Source: Thinopyrum elongatum
Lineage: Eukaryota > Streptophyta > Magnoliopsida > Poales > Poaceae
Assembly (NCBI GenBank): GCA_011799875.1
Contig: CM022303.1
Span: forward strand, 734,385,321 to 734,449,320
Length of the DNA stretch: 64,000 nt
Direction: 5' to 3'
Part shown: positions 1 through 11,133 of the stretch, piece after piece
Numbering within the stretch: the first letter of the stretch is position 1
Layout: every line of letters begins with the position of its first letter
The notes under the pieces: model-generated
What the model was told of the DNA's origin: nothing
The model's input: only the letters and a program-made list of their open reading frames with translations
Databases searched by the model: none
Position numbers and translations under genes: made by a program

Positions 1-490
1 CAGGGAAAGGTCGGGGCCCCACCTGGCCTGGCCTTCTTCTTCCTCCCTCGCGCGCCTGTGAACTGGAGGGGGCCGTGCGCTCCGGCGAGGAGCCCTGGTG
101 GCACGGGCCACCTCCGGCGAGGCTCTGGCCACCGAAATGCTCAACACGGAGCGGCGCATCGGGCAGGCCCACCAGGAGCGGCAGGGGAGGACCACGGGAA
201 GCCCGGCACCGGCCGTGGCGGACGGCGGCCTTGGGTGGAGGCGGGCATGGCGCCGTAGGTCACCGGAGAGGGAGGGGAAGGGCAGGGACATTTCAGAGAG
301 CTTCGGGGGTTTGAGCTAGGGTGGCTAGGCGGCGGAAGGAGGCCGGCGCTGCTCCAATTTAGGGCAGCCGAGGCGGTGGCCAAGGCGGCCATTGGAGGGT
401 TGGAGGAGCTCTCGAGCTCGGTGGAGTGGACGGAGAGAGCTAGAGGACAGTGGTGGGAAGGATGGACAGCTCGGAGAGGCTCGGAAAGGG

Positions 491-500
491 CTTTTATAGC
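491..500 (-). promoter_or_regulatory. TATA box of the minus-strand LTR
   Basis: The minus strand reads GCTATAAAAG, between AT-rich U3 to the right and GC-rich sequence to the left. This is the expected place for an LTR core promoter, driving transcription leftward. It is inferred from motif and position only. Confidence 0.5.
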
Positions 501-1129
501 CGGACAGTGCGGGCGGCCGAGCACGGCCGCAGCGACACGTGCGCTGCATGTCAGAGCTTTGGGAATGCGCGGGGAGGAGGGGAGATGTGTCCAGAGAGCT
601 CGTGAGGGAGCAGAGAGAGCTCGGCGTGCTCCGGAGGGTTCGAGAGCGACGTGGTCGACCTGTCACGGTGGAGCAGACCGCTGATGCGGTCACCGTGCCG
701 TGTCGGGCAAGAGAGAGGAGGGGAAGAGGGGTCCAGTGTGAGGGTGAGGCCAAGGGGAAGCTGCTGGACACGGTGTGGTGTCGAGTGCGCGAGGAAACAT
801 ACGAGACCGAGGGCCCCAATGCACAGAGCGCGTGCATTGGCATGCCAAACGCATGGTCACCGCGTGAACAGGCTCACACGATGCTCTCTGACGTGCAACA
901 TGTTGTCTAGCGTGTGAACCCTACTTGACAGAGACCCATTATGAGATTTGGTTTGGTCAAATACCCACTGTGCTGATGGGAGGGATCACCTGGAGTTTGC
1001 TGTAGCAAACTTGGGCATGAAGCTTTGGTAAAACGGAAGGGGATAAGAACTGACCAGGTTGTCACAGGGGTTTAGGGTAGGAAGGACCATGATCCGGTGC
1101 AATTGGAGATGATTTGGACAAAGATTTAT

Positions 1130-2060
1130 CACAGTTGCTTTACAACTGCATAATCTGGTCCAGAAACTAGATCAGGAAGTGGCACTCACATGGAATGTTG
1201 GATTGGGCTGAAATTTAGTGGATCATGATCATTTGGCCATATTAAAGCACTGTAAAAATCTCATACCATTTAGACAAGTAAAAATGGTACTTCCTTCACA
1301 GTGCTTTCCTCTGGCCAGAAACATGGGAGAATTTTATGGAACAAATGACTTGGCAAAATGATGTGAATTTTGGTATACTCAAAGGATATGGGTATATTTA
1401 GGTCTTGGATTAATTTCATAATTTATGAAGCAATAAAAATTATAGTTGCTTCACAAACTGAAATTATGGCCAGAAGCAAAGATTTGAAGGTGTGCTCACA
1501 TAGATTGTTGGGTGGAGATGAAATTTGGTGGAGAGTAATGATTTGATCATGTGGATGATCTTCCAAAATTTCAACTTACTTGGATTAGCCTAGCTAGTAC
1601 TTCCTTCACAAAGCCTCTCTCTGGACAGAAACTTTGGAAATTTGCTGAGGAAGAATTACTAGGCAAATGGAGTTGAATTTTTGTATGTGACAATAATATG
1701 GATATGAAAGAATACTCAAAAAGTATGAGGGAAATCAAGAAAATATAAATAGCACTTCCTTCACAAAGTGCCATACTGGACAAAATAGGAAATGAATATT
1801 CCTGAATTATTTTTAGACTGGGCAAGGGTGGTTTTTGACATATTTGTGGAGGGTATGATCCAAAGAATTTATGAGAATTTTGCGGGAATTATGGGAAAAC
1901 AGAAATATAGGTTGCTTCACAACCTAGAGCAAACAGGGTTATTCCTTTAATAGAAAAAGGAATATTCCCAAGAAATAAATATTGGAGTTGGGTTAAGATG
2001 GAGATGACATGGCATTGGGAAAAAAATTTGGAGTGACAAGCCACTTGGGAGAGAAAGAAG
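1130..2060. repeat. Diverged tandem repeat, period about 155 bp, in LTR U3
   Basis: A shared motif, roughly CTTCACAAA then CTGGNCAGAAAC, recurs at about 1155, 1311, 1466, 1621, 1776 and 1929. The spacings are 156, 155, 155, 155 and 153 bp. Units are strongly diverged between these anchors, but the period is very regular. It lies upstream of the LTR TATA box. Confidence 0.7.
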
Positions 2061-2186
2061 AGATCATCTTCCCAGGTTTCAAGACCACAGAGCCACAGGA
2101 AACAAATTCCAAATAGAAATCCGAGGAAATCCAAAAGAAAAAGAAAGGCCAAAAATCAGGGTTTCACAGTTTGGTTGCACTATTGC

Positions 2187-4628
2187 ATGGATGACTTTCC
2201 TGGTTATACCCTTTTCTGCGGATGGTGTACAAGTGGGAAGATGCCATGCCCAGTGTGCATGCAGGCTCTACGTTTACTTTGGCTGAAGGAGGGTGGCTAG
2301 TATGTAGCATTTGACCTGCATCGACAGTTCCTCCCTCCAGACCATCCAGACAGGGAAGACAAGAAGAACTTCACGAAAGGCCGGGTTGTCCATGAAGTAA
2401 ACGAGATTCCAACATTTTCAGGGGCAGATGTTCTTGCTCAGCTAAAAGCTCTCAAGCCTAAAGGCGAAGGCGAAGGCAAAGCCAAAGCCAAAGCCAAAGG
2501 AGAAGGCGAAGGCGAAGGCCAATGCCAAGGCAAAGGCAAAGCCAAAGCCAAAGGCTTCGAGGGATATGGTGAGACGCACAACTGGACTCACATTACCCCC
2601 TTCACGAAGCTTCCCTATTTGAAGGACCTCAAACTTCCTTACAACATCGATGTGATGCACACCGAAAAGAATGTCGCAGAGTCCCTTTTCCGCATGATCC
2701 TCAACATTCCTGATCATACGAAGGATAACATTAAAGCTAGAGCCGATCAACAAAAAATGTGTGATAGACCATGTCTAAACATGAAGCCTCCCACAGGCGG
2801 TCGACGAAACTGGTTCAAATACATAGTGAAGTTCACTGATGGTTATGCATCGAATATAAGTAAGGGAGTCAATCATTCAAGGGGAAAAGTGACCGGGCTC
2901 AAGAGTCATGACTATCATGTATGGATTGAGCGGATAATGCCGGTGATGGTTCGAGGTTATGTCCCTGAGCATGTTTGGCGAGTGCTTGCGGAGCTAAGCC
3001 ATTTCTTCCGCAAGCTCTGTGCTAAAGAAGTGTGTCCCGAGGTGATTAGACAATTGCATAAGAAGGCACCGGAGTTGATATGTAAGCTAGAGAAGATCTT
3101 TCCGCCAGGCTTCTTTACTCCAATGACACATCTCATTTTGCACCTCGCGAACGAGGTATTGTTGGGGGTGCCTGTGCAGAATCATTGGCAGTATGGACCT
3201 GAGAGACAGAACAAGCATCTCCGACACAAATGTGGAAACAAAGCTAAGATTGAAGCTTCCATAGCTGAGGCAGTTATCCTAGAGGAGGTGTCAGACCTCA
3301 GGACATCGTACTATCCAGACCACGTTCCCACTCTACATAATAAGGTGCCTCGATACAATATAGAAGAGCCCAAGTATAAACCCAAGCTCCATCTATTCAG
3401 CGGGCAAGGTGGCAGGGCTGGGGGTTCAAAATCTTATAACATGCCACAAGAAGAGTGGGAGGACCTCATGTTCTATGTCTTGCACAACATCAAGGAAGTT
3501 GAGGATGTGTGGATGAGGTAATACCACTACACCTTTCCTTTATGTCTTGCACAACATCATGTTCTATGTTCACTTAGTCCCGGTCTAACACCGCTTTTCT
3601 TCTTTTAGTCAATTTGTTCATGAGGAGTGGACGGGAATGATTCCTCCTACTAAGGCGGAGGAACTTACTCTTCTCCGGCATGGAAATCCTGGAAGTAAAA
3701 ATTTTATTGCTTGGTTCATGGAGAAAGTAAACTTTCACATTCCCCTATTAAATACCTAGTTCAACATTTATTAGTTTACTGAACTAATGCACCTAGCAAT
3801 TTCAATTAAACTTGTAGGGACAAGATCCGAACATATCCATGGATGATGAATTGAGATGGGTTTCCATGGGTTTTGACCCTCGGGTCAAGACATGTGAAAA
3901 GATATGATGTGAATGGGTATCGCTTCCATATAGAGGAGCACCAGAATAGCCGGCCTGATCCCAAGACAACAAATACCAGAGTGTACATGCAAGGTCAAAA
4001 TTCAGTTGACTACTACGGAAGGGTAGAAAAAATATACGAGCTTACATTCAGCCGTGGGCACGAAACCCTAAGTCTCCCTGTGTACAAATGCCGATGGTTG
4101 GACCCAGTAGAGGGGCTAAGACTTACGCCTTCCGTTGGTCTGGTCGAAGTTAAACCATCAACCATGTATGCCGGTGCCGATCTCTTTATTGCGCCTAACC
4201 AAGCCACACAAGTTTATTACCTGCCTTACCCATGCTAGAAAGAGTACCTAAAGGGTTGGGAAGTTGTGTTCAAGGTGTCGCCACATGGTAAGCTACCGGA
4301 CCCAAACGATGACGATTACTACAACATTAACCCCATGACATACGAGGGAGTTTTCTATCAAGAGCAACCTGATGATGATGTGGTCAGAAACGATGACGCT
4401 GACGCCTTGGGTGATGATGAAGTGGATCCAAACGATGACGATGCACGGAATGATGGTGAGACCATTGTTAATGAAAATGACATACTTATGCTAGAAAAGT
4501 TAAACTAAGACGCTGATGACGAGGAAGAGCCTCCACCTCCATCAGACAATGAAGATGATATGCGTGATACTGATGATGAGACTGATCGAGGAATCGGTTA
4601 CAACAGTGATGATTCGTATGGGTTCTAG
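2187..4628 (+). pseudogene. CACTA tnp2-type transposase (TNPD-like), broken
   Basis: The reading frame runs from 2187 with cysteine pairs CGWC (2217-2228) and CPVC (2247-2258), then HRQFLPPDHP, then IDVMHTEKN, all typical of the tnp2 family. A DUF4218-like part follows (LKSHDYHVWIERIMPVMVRG near 2900-2960). Splice sites predict exons at 2169-3517, 3609-3726 and 3818-4628; joining them keeps frame. Exon 3 carries a DUF4216-like part (YDVNGYRFH, DYYGRVEKIYEL) and an acidic tail. Damage seen: in-frame TAG at 2298, a frameshift near 3900, TAG at 4236 and TAA at 4506. The family normally cuts and pastes CACTA elements in the nucleus. The start is not the true start, because upstream exons are missing. 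Confidence 0.85.
2448..2570 (+). repeat. Gly/Lys/Glu/Ala-rich hexamer repeat inside tnp2
   Basis: The units GGCGAA, GGCAAA and GCCAAA alternate for about 110 bp, encoding a KG/EG/AK run between the LAQLKALKP and FEGYGETHNWTH parts of the transposase. The repeat keeps the reading frame. It looks like a microsatellite expansion in coding sequence. Confidence 0.75.
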
Positions 4629-4783
4629 CAGATGTACGTTTCATGTCTTTTTTTTCTATGGTTTGTTAATATGCATTTTTATGCTTATTTATTAATGTGT
4701 TTTTTATTCCTTATTATTACACTTTTTTCTTCATTATTAATGTACTAATTGTTTATTCTCTTTTCAATGCAGGTTTGCTAAAC

Positions 4784-7319
4784 ATGGGCAAGGGGAAGGC
4801 CGACGGCATGGGTTTCCTATCGAAGCTCACCACGATGACTACTCAGAGTGGTCGACCCTGTACTCTTCCCCCCGACTACTTGAGGATGACTACTCACTGG
4901 GAGGTCGAGGGAGAGGTGCTCCTAGAGGTGGAGGGGGTCGGGGAGAGCCCCTAGAGGAGGACAGGGTCGGGGCCAGAAACAACGCTCCCTCACCAACTTA
5001 GGTGTGTCCTCTTCGAGGCCCTCCTCTACTGAGGTACCCTCCTCTAGTGAGATACCCTCTACCGAGGAGGAGGAGGAGGAGGTTCGCGAGGAGGACGAGG
5101 AGGAGGAGGTTCGCGAGGAGGAGGAGGAGCAGGAGGAGGGGGAGGTTGGGGAGGGGGACGAGGAGGAGGAGGAGGCAGGCGAGGAGGATGGTGGTGTCGG
5201 GGAGGATGGTGGTGGCAGCGAGGGGGTTGCCCACAACAACGGGTGGCTACGTGGTAATGCAAAGCTCCCTCCCCATCCTGCTACCGAGGAGTAGAAGTGG
5301 CTCATTGAGCCCAAGGGGAAAGACTAAGTGCCACTTAATCATAATTTAATTCTTTTGCTTGTACATAGGCTAATATTTTCATTCTTTTGATTGTACACAT
5401 GCTCATATTTTCATTCTTTCAATCTTTTGCAGCAACTGGATAATTCCTAAAGGGGCCCGTCTTCCAAACGGCGTCATCACCGTTTTGCTGAAGGAACACT
5501 AGCCAGGGCTGTTCCGTCTGGATCCAGTCAGGCAGCCTGAGCACCGGGTTTTGGCCACGAGCTAGGACCACCGGGAAGCGGCCCCCCACCCGAACCTTAC
5601 CACGTATGCTAAGGCCGTGATCACAAATTTTTGGGTAAGTTCTCTTCAGAAGCACGAGTCTTGAGTTTTGTTTGTAGTTTATCATCGAATGGTTTAACTC
5701 ATGGCTTCTTCCATTCTGGTTTTCTGAATGATTGTAGAAATACTATCGAGTTCTTGAGGAGCACAAGTCCACTGCCGACGAGATCGTGCTGTGCCAAGCG
5801 AGGAAGAAGGCCCGTCAGATGCAGTACGAGGTGTGCTGGGTGGCCATCTCGCAATATCATCACAACGCTCTTGAGACAAAGATGACCAAGGAAGACGCGC
5901 GGAGGATGCATGTTACATTGGAGAGGGAGGAGTACTTGGCCGTAAGTATAACAGACTTTTCATTCCGGCGTTTGTGGTAAATTTCATCGTTTCGTGTTGA
6001 CATGTCATTATGCTTTCATTATGAAGGTGTGTCCTGCTTGGTGTTATGGAAAGGATGATGGATGGGCAGCATTGGTGGATCTGTGGCTCGGTCAGGATGC
6101 AGAGTGGGCTGCTAAGAGCAAGAAAAACCGGGCTAACCAAGGGACCGTCGGAACACATGGTCAGGGAAACCGGAACCACTTTAGCCACAAGAAAGTTCAG
6201 GTATATCTATTTACATGAAACATTCTTCTTCTATTTACCGTCACTTTCTTACGTATCACTAACCTCTGTTTGGTGGTGCAGGAGGAGACACTGAAGCGGC
6301 CGCTCTCTGACATTGAGGCGTGGCAGATCACCCATACGCGGAATAAGTCCAAGGAGGGCAAGGGCGACTACTACGGCAATAGCGATGAGAACCTGAAGGC
6401 CTACGAGGAGGTGTATCTAAAGGTAAATCCTGGCACACCTGACCCCTTAAAGCAGGCTACGGACGAGAGGGCGTTGGTGGGCATAGGGCCGAGACTTCAT
6501 GGTCGGCAGGCAGTTCTGGATGCCGTGTGTACTCCTTCTATCTCCTTCACACAGCTCCGAGCTACCGACCCGAGCCTGAGCCAGCGCACGAGCACGACCA
6601 GTGCATAGTCGCACTCCCGCCTAGCCCAGCAGACCAGCGTAAGTATTTTCCCTCTTATCTTTCTTTTTGCTCACTTTATTTTCCGCATTGAGATATTTTA
6701 TAAGTTTATCATATCATATCGTAGGCCTACATGGAGTACACACGGCAGGAGAACATGGCGTGGAAGGCGAGAGTTGCAGCAGTCCAGGAGCACAGCAGTC
6801 GCATGATGACGGTTAGTTTAGCCTCTTTCATTTCACTTCCATATTTTCACTTGCATTTCTTCTCACCTTCGTGTTTGCTTGGTCAATTCACATGCAGCGC
6901 ATTTTTGAGAGCATGGCGGCCAGCACGGTTCCTGTAATGGAACCAGCACCACCACCTGCTGGACTTGCACCAGTGCTCCTTACCTTTGAGGAGTTTCTGT
7001 CACAGAACATGGAGACTCCGGTTAGTACATCCCCAAACTCATCAACCACTGTTTACCGTTTATTAAACACAATCAAATATCCCCTTAACATGTCTTTTCG
7101 AACATCCAGGGAACCGGTGGATCATCCGTTGGTGGTGGTGGTGCCAATGATGGCATCACTCCCACGTCACGGAGCCCGGTAACTCCGATCCAACGAGGTG
7201 GTGGTGGCGGTAGCGGTAGCGGTGCCGGTCCTGGCGATAGCGCTGCCGCAAGTAGTGAGGACCTGGGCTTTGGCCGTTTGGGCGGTGACGACCTTGGTAG
7301 TGGACCTCGTAGGGCTTAA
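4784..7319 (+). pseudogene. CACTA second gene (TNPA-like), multi-exon, broken
   Basis: An ATG at 4784 follows an acceptor (TGCAG near 4772). Exons supported by GT/AG sites are about 4772-5300, 5433-5634, 5738-5941, 6027-6200, 6282-6638, 6725-6811, 6898-7020 and 7110-7319. The first exon is arginine/glycine-rich then polyglutamate. Later exons encode conserved-looking segments such as KYYRVLEEHKSTADEIVL and DGWAALVDLWLGQDAEWAA, as in plant En/Spm (Transposase_24-like) second proteins. The last exon is glycine/serine-rich and ends in TAA. Damage: frame change in exon 1, in-frame stops in exon 2 (for example after VLLKEH) and TAG at 6606. In active relatives this protein binds subterminal repeats; that is family knowledge only. 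Confidence 0.75.
5070..5215 (+). repeat. GAGGAG-rich purine tract encoding polyglutamate
   Basis: A run of GAG/GAC/GGG codons gives a strongly acidic stretch in exon 1 of the CACTA second gene. ORFs in the other frames and on the opposite strand here are shadows of this low-complexity sequence. Confidence 0.7.
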
Positions 7320-7370
7320 ACCCTTTGTATGCTCGTAGGACTTGTGTGCTTCTCTTTATGTTTTTGTTAT

Positions 7371-7452
7371 TGTGATGATGATGATGATGATGATGATGTT
7401 ATTGTGATGATGATACTTATGTGATGATGATGTTATTGTGATGATGATGTTA
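7371..7452 (+). repeat. (GAT)n microsatellite
   Basis: Tandem GAT/TGATGATGA units, interrupted by GTTATTGTGATGATGAT, lie in the 3' untranslated part of the CACTA second gene, just after the TAA at 7317. Confidence 0.8.
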
Positions 7453-7504
7453 TATGTATATGTGCTGTGAATTTGAAATGAATTCAAACAGAAATCAGAA
7501 AAAA

Positions 7505-8014
7505 TAGGCAGCATCTATGCCGACGGCTTGCTGTCCGCATAGTAACTGCAAAGACACCAGTGGGTGACACGTGGCACCTATGCCGACGGCCTAGCCGTCG
7601 GCATAGGTTTAAATCTATGCCGACGCCTAAGATACCACGTGTCGCCCAACTGTACTCCCTGGCACCAGTATATGCCGACGGCCTAGCCGTCGGCATAGAT
7701 TTAAAACTATGTCGATGGCTTAGCCGTCGGCATACTGGTGACACGTGGCGCGTTTTCATTGGGCGTAACTTGACGACGGCGCCGTCTGCCGCCGTCATAC
7801 GAACAAGTTTGCCGATGGCCAATCTGTGCCGACGGCCGTACGGACACCGTCGGCATAGGTACCTATGCCGACGGCTTGCCCAGGTACGCCGACATATACG
7901 ATGCCGACGGGGCTATGCCCACGGCGGCTGTCGGCATAGGTCTATCCCGACGGGATTTGGACCTATGCCGACGGCGGCTGTCGGCATACGGCATAGCCAG
8001 TAATCCCGGTAGTG
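7505..8014. repeat. CACTA subterminal repeats and right terminal inverted repeat
   Basis: The core TATGCCGACGGC and its inverse GCCGTCGGCATA occur many times, often paired head to head as TGCCGACGGCctaGCCGTCGGCA. Such arrays are where CACTA transposase binds (family knowledge). The last bases (7998-8014) form the terminal repeat ending AGTG. The following ATT could be a 3-bp target duplication, but the other flank is absent. Confidence 0.85.
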
Positions 8015-9504
8015 ATTCGTGTAAACTGTTTGTCTAGTGCGGGCTTGGTGTTTTCCTGATGCTGCGCTGTGTTTGTTTTTTCCGGGCTGTGTGCGTCGCG
8101 ACTGCTTATATGGGCCACGTTGAGGTTGTTTCCCAAGTTTTCCTCTGTGTGATTTTTTGTTTTTGCAAAGAAGTGACACGGCGACGAATTGAAGTCAACA
8201 AAATATGTTTTATATGTGTGTCCGTATGGCCTCTCCTATCCATCCACCACTAATTGGTTTGTTTTTCTTTTTTCTTACCCCCTTTGTTTGTTTTTGATTT
8301 TGTTTTTTACTTTTTATTGTTTGTTTTAAATTCATGAACTTTCTCAAAATTCATGAGCTTTTGTTAGTGTCTATTGCCCATTATCAAACATGCAACTCCA
8401 AGTGTCATCCTGCCCTGTAACTGTATGTCTTCAACCCAACTACAACTAAGGGGTGGAATTGTTTTATCGGAGGGCACTTGCATGTCTCTTATTCGACACA
8501 CAACTCCAAGCGTCACCATCTGACTGCAACTACATGTCTGTTAACAAGACTGTAGATTTGTGGTAGGGACAAAAGTATTTGTCATCAAAATGGTTTTAAA
8601 TGGATTTACGAAATATTTTCTAGATGAGATTTAGCAATTATGAATTATTTTAAATTCATGCTTTTTTATTTACATTTTCTATTTTCTCCGTTTCCATTTC
8701 TTTTTGTTTTCCCTTTTTCTTCTTTATTTATTTGTTTTAAATTCATGAACTTTTTTCACTCTGTCATATGTTCGCTTTAAATGTCGTGCTAATCTTGATC
8801 GCGGGTTGTTTTGTCGCGCGCGTCCTGTGTCGTGCCATGTGTTTTGTGTCTACTTGTCGACCAGTTCGCGTGTGCGTCTTTTGTTGCTGTGTCCGGTTTC
8901 AGATTGTTTTGCTAATTTCTCATCTAAATGAGAGTTAACAATGTCCCATCTAACTCATATATTTGTTTGATACACGTGCTTCTGAGTCGTGCTCGTTGTT
9001 GTTGTGTCGTGTTTTCTGTCTGCCCCTCGTGTAGCAGTGAGACTAGATATGACTTTTTTTAGTGGGCCGTTTTTATGTTTTGTGTATTGGGTTTATTTTG
9101 TGGACTGTAGCTTTTTTGTGGAGGGCCACGTGCCTTTTTTTTCCTTGTTTTGTTTTATTTTGGTTTGACTGTATAGCTAGAGAAGAGCGTAACTAGATTT
9201 TTTTTTCTTTTCAGATTTGCTAAATCTAATCTAGATGAGATTTAGTGATGTCTCATCCAAGTTTATAACCATCCGATTTTCTTTAATGTTCGCACAAACA
9301 AGATCATGCGCGTCCGTGCCGGCTCGTTCTTTTTTGTCGCGCGTCCTCTTGTCCCATTTATTTTGTGTCGGCATGTTCTCGCGTTTCTTTTTCACATGGG
9401 CCCATATATGTTGTTGTTTTGGGTGGCTCGACGATGAAGCTTATCCCCCATCTTCTCACTGGCCGACCTTGACCCCTGTTATTTTGCCCGTGTTTTGTTT
9501 TTAA
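8015..9504. other. T-rich unassigned DNA, no gene seen
   Basis: Long pyrimidine runs, TTTGTTTTT motifs and GTCGCGCGTCC-like islands. Two stretches near 8385-8540 (GCAACTCCAAGTGTCA, CAACTCCAAGCGTCACC) faintly resemble the hairpin minisatellite that starts at 9505, so this may be a flank of the same host element. No ORF here has coding character. Confidence 0.5.
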
Positions 9505-9555
9505 TCCCAGTTGCAGTTCCGCCCTTGACTCACAACTGGGCCCGTAGTTTGTTTC
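9505..9555. repeat. Hairpin minisatellite, left remnant
   Basis: One unit of the array that resumes at 19216: CCCAGTTGC, a 17-base loop, then CACAACTGGGCCCG. It was cut off from the rest by the Copia insertion, whose 5-bp target GTTTC ends the segment. Confidence 0.85.
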
Positions 9556-10506
9556 TGTAGGAGATATGCCCTAGAGGCAATAATAAATGTTATTGATTAT
9601 CTCCCTGTTCATAATTAGGTTTATGTTCCATGCTATAACTGCTATGGTTCTCGAGTCTGCAAATAAAACGAGGCTCGGAGGAAGACTCATATGCACGTGT
9701 GGAATAATAAACGATAAAATGTATTCCTAGTCAAGCCTCTATGACTGGCTCAAGTATTGCATGATGATCCTGTTTTCCTGATCATGGGCATGACTATGCC
9801 AGCAATTTTGAGGGCACAATGTTAGCAGAACATTTGTGTTGAATCGACCCGATTGATGTTATGCTATGAGATTCTTTCGTCACAAGTTAATGGTTAATAA
9901 CACAGAGATGGTTAATGTTTGCATGATTCCTTAGACCATGAGAGTATCGAGTTTCTTCATGCTTGCTTCATGAACTTTGGGGTTTGTTAAACGTCATCCG
10001 TAAATGGGTGGCTATTACGGCGGCTTACGGGTTCATGGAAAAGTGTGTCAAGTAACTTGATAGCTCAAGATTGGGATTTGCTCCTCCGGCGATGGAGAGA
10101 TATCTCTGGGCCCTCTCGGTGTTACGGTATCCATCATGGTCTGGCCAAACACTTTGTGATTTGATCACGAGGATGCCGGAACATGGTAACGAGAAAAGAG
10201 AACAATACCGGTAACGAGGTAACTAGCATAGTGGACAAGTGTTGATCCACGGGAATGCCAACATGTCTCACCTCGGGTATTTGTAACATATCACGAAGCA
10301 ACAGGAATAGCACATGGCAACTGGAGGTTCACTCGAATATTCATTCGTGTGGGTATAGGGGTCAATATGGGTGTCCACGGCTCCGATGTTGATCATTGAT
10401 CGGAAGGGGTTCCGTGTCATGTCTATACTTCACCGAACCTATAGGGTCACACGCTTAAGGGTCATCTATCTGCTGAATACTAGACAGGGAGTCTGAGAGA
10501 AAATCA

Positions 10507-11027
10507 CCGAAAAAGTTTCAGACACCGAAAAGTTTCGGACAGCGGAAAAGTTCCGCAGAGAGAGGTCACCGGATGAGTTCCGGTGAAACTGAAAAGTTGT
10601 TTCAGGGGATACCATTAAGTCAAAATGGTTTCGGCACATGCCTGATAATTCTTGGAGGATACCAGAATCATTCTGGAAACTTCTGGGAATTTTCTGGAAG
10701 AAAAACCGGAAATGTTCCGGGGCTGCCGGAACCGCTTCAGATGCTTTTCGCAGATGAAATCACTAAACTGGAATTGTTCCAGAACGCATTGAAAATTATT
10801 TTAGTGGGTACTGGAAATATTCTAAGCCCACATAAATATTTTCAGTTCGAACGGATGCTGAAAAATGTCGTCGTGAATAGTGAAAGTGCTTTTTGGGAAT
10901 TTTATGGAAAGCACCTTTTGGGAATTTCCCAAAAGGCTTCTAGAATGCCTTAGGCACTAAGGAAGCCCCCTTGGGGGGTCCCCCAAGGGTGTGGCCGGCC
11001 AAGCATGGTGGAGCTCCTTGGAGCTCC
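10507..11027. promoter_or_regulatory. Cluster of short palindromes in U3
   Basis: Consecutive perfect or near-perfect palindromes include CCGAAAAGTTTCGG (10525-10538), GCGGAAAAGTTCCGC (10542-10556), CACCGGATGAGTTCCGGTG (10567-10585), CCAGAATCATTCTGG, CCGGAAATGTTCCGG, CTGGAATTGTTCCAG, a 23-base one centred near 10924, one at 10966-10989, and GGAGCTCCTTGGAGCTCC. All lie in the 600 bp upstream of the TATA box. Confidence 0.8.
10671..10699 (+). promoter_or_regulatory. Heat-shock-element-like block in the LTR
   Basis: The block reads TTC-n2-GAA-n2-TTC at 10671-10683, then n3, then GAA-n2-TTC-n2-GAA at 10687-10699. Each half is a perfect three-module heat-shock factor site. A further GAA lies 3 bases upstream (10665-10667). 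The same block is in the 3' LTR from 18160. It sits about 430 bp upstream of the TATA box. Heat-driven expression is inferred, not shown. Confidence 0.55.
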
Positions 11028-11122
11028 ACATGGCACCCCTTTTATCTTTATTCTTTTGTGGAAAGGCATAAAGTGGGGGTACTTTGGGGTTTTTTTGTAT
11101 GACATCTTTACCCCTTGGCTAT

Positions 11123-11133
11123 CCTATAAATAG
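11123..11133 (+). promoter_or_regulatory. LTR TATA box, copy 1
   Basis: CCTATAAATAG, followed within about 30-40 bp by a pyrimidine-rich stretch where transcription would start. The equivalent is present in the 3' LTR near 18612 and, inverted, in copies 2 (43560-43570, GCCTATAAAAG form) and 3 (59711-59720). Confidence 0.75.

Larger units (their letters stand above)
1..2168 (-). mobile_element. Gypsy-like LTR fragment, cut by the window start
   Basis: Read on the minus strand, the segment opens with TGTGAAACCCTGATTTTTGG at 2168, a typical start for a class of grass Gypsy LTRs (family knowledge; no search run). It runs leftward past the window edge. A TATA box (GCTATAAAAG on the minus strand, 491-500) suggests that about 1.67 kb is U3 and the GC-rich 1-490 is R/U5. 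The right junction at 2168/2169 abuts CACTA transposase coding sequence, so the LTR was inserted into that CACTA. The 5-bp target duplication would start at 2169 (GTTTG), but the partner lies outside the window. The short ORFs here lack coding character. Confidence 0.6.
2169..8014 (+). mobile_element. CACTA (En/Spm) transposon, left part missing
   Basis: The right end is clear. The sequence up to 8014 is the inverted form of CACTACCGGGATTACTGGC, so the element ends in the CACTA terminal motif, preceded by about 500 bp of subterminal repeats. Inside are two degenerate genes in the usual order: a tnp2-type transposase with downstream domains, then a multi-exon second gene. The left part was separated by the LTR at 2168 and is not in the window. 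Stops and frameshifts in both genes show that it cannot move on its own. Confidence 0.9.

Noticed and set aside
325..843. 172-codon minus-strand ORF and overlapping plus-strand ORFs
   Set aside because: GC-rich LTR sequence around a TATA box; no domain and conflicting frames.
2169..2300. A CACTA 5' end near the left boundary
   Set aside because: No terminal motif is present; sequence at 2169 is already mid-transposase, so the left side is an insertion junction.
5002..5349. Arginine-rich and proline-rich ORFs
   Set aside because: They are shadows of the polyglutamate-coding GAGGAG tract of the CACTA second gene.
10573..10953. 126-codon ORF, also at 18062-18442
   Set aside because: It lies in LTR U3, is present only because both LTRs are near identical, is made of palindromes, and shows no domain.
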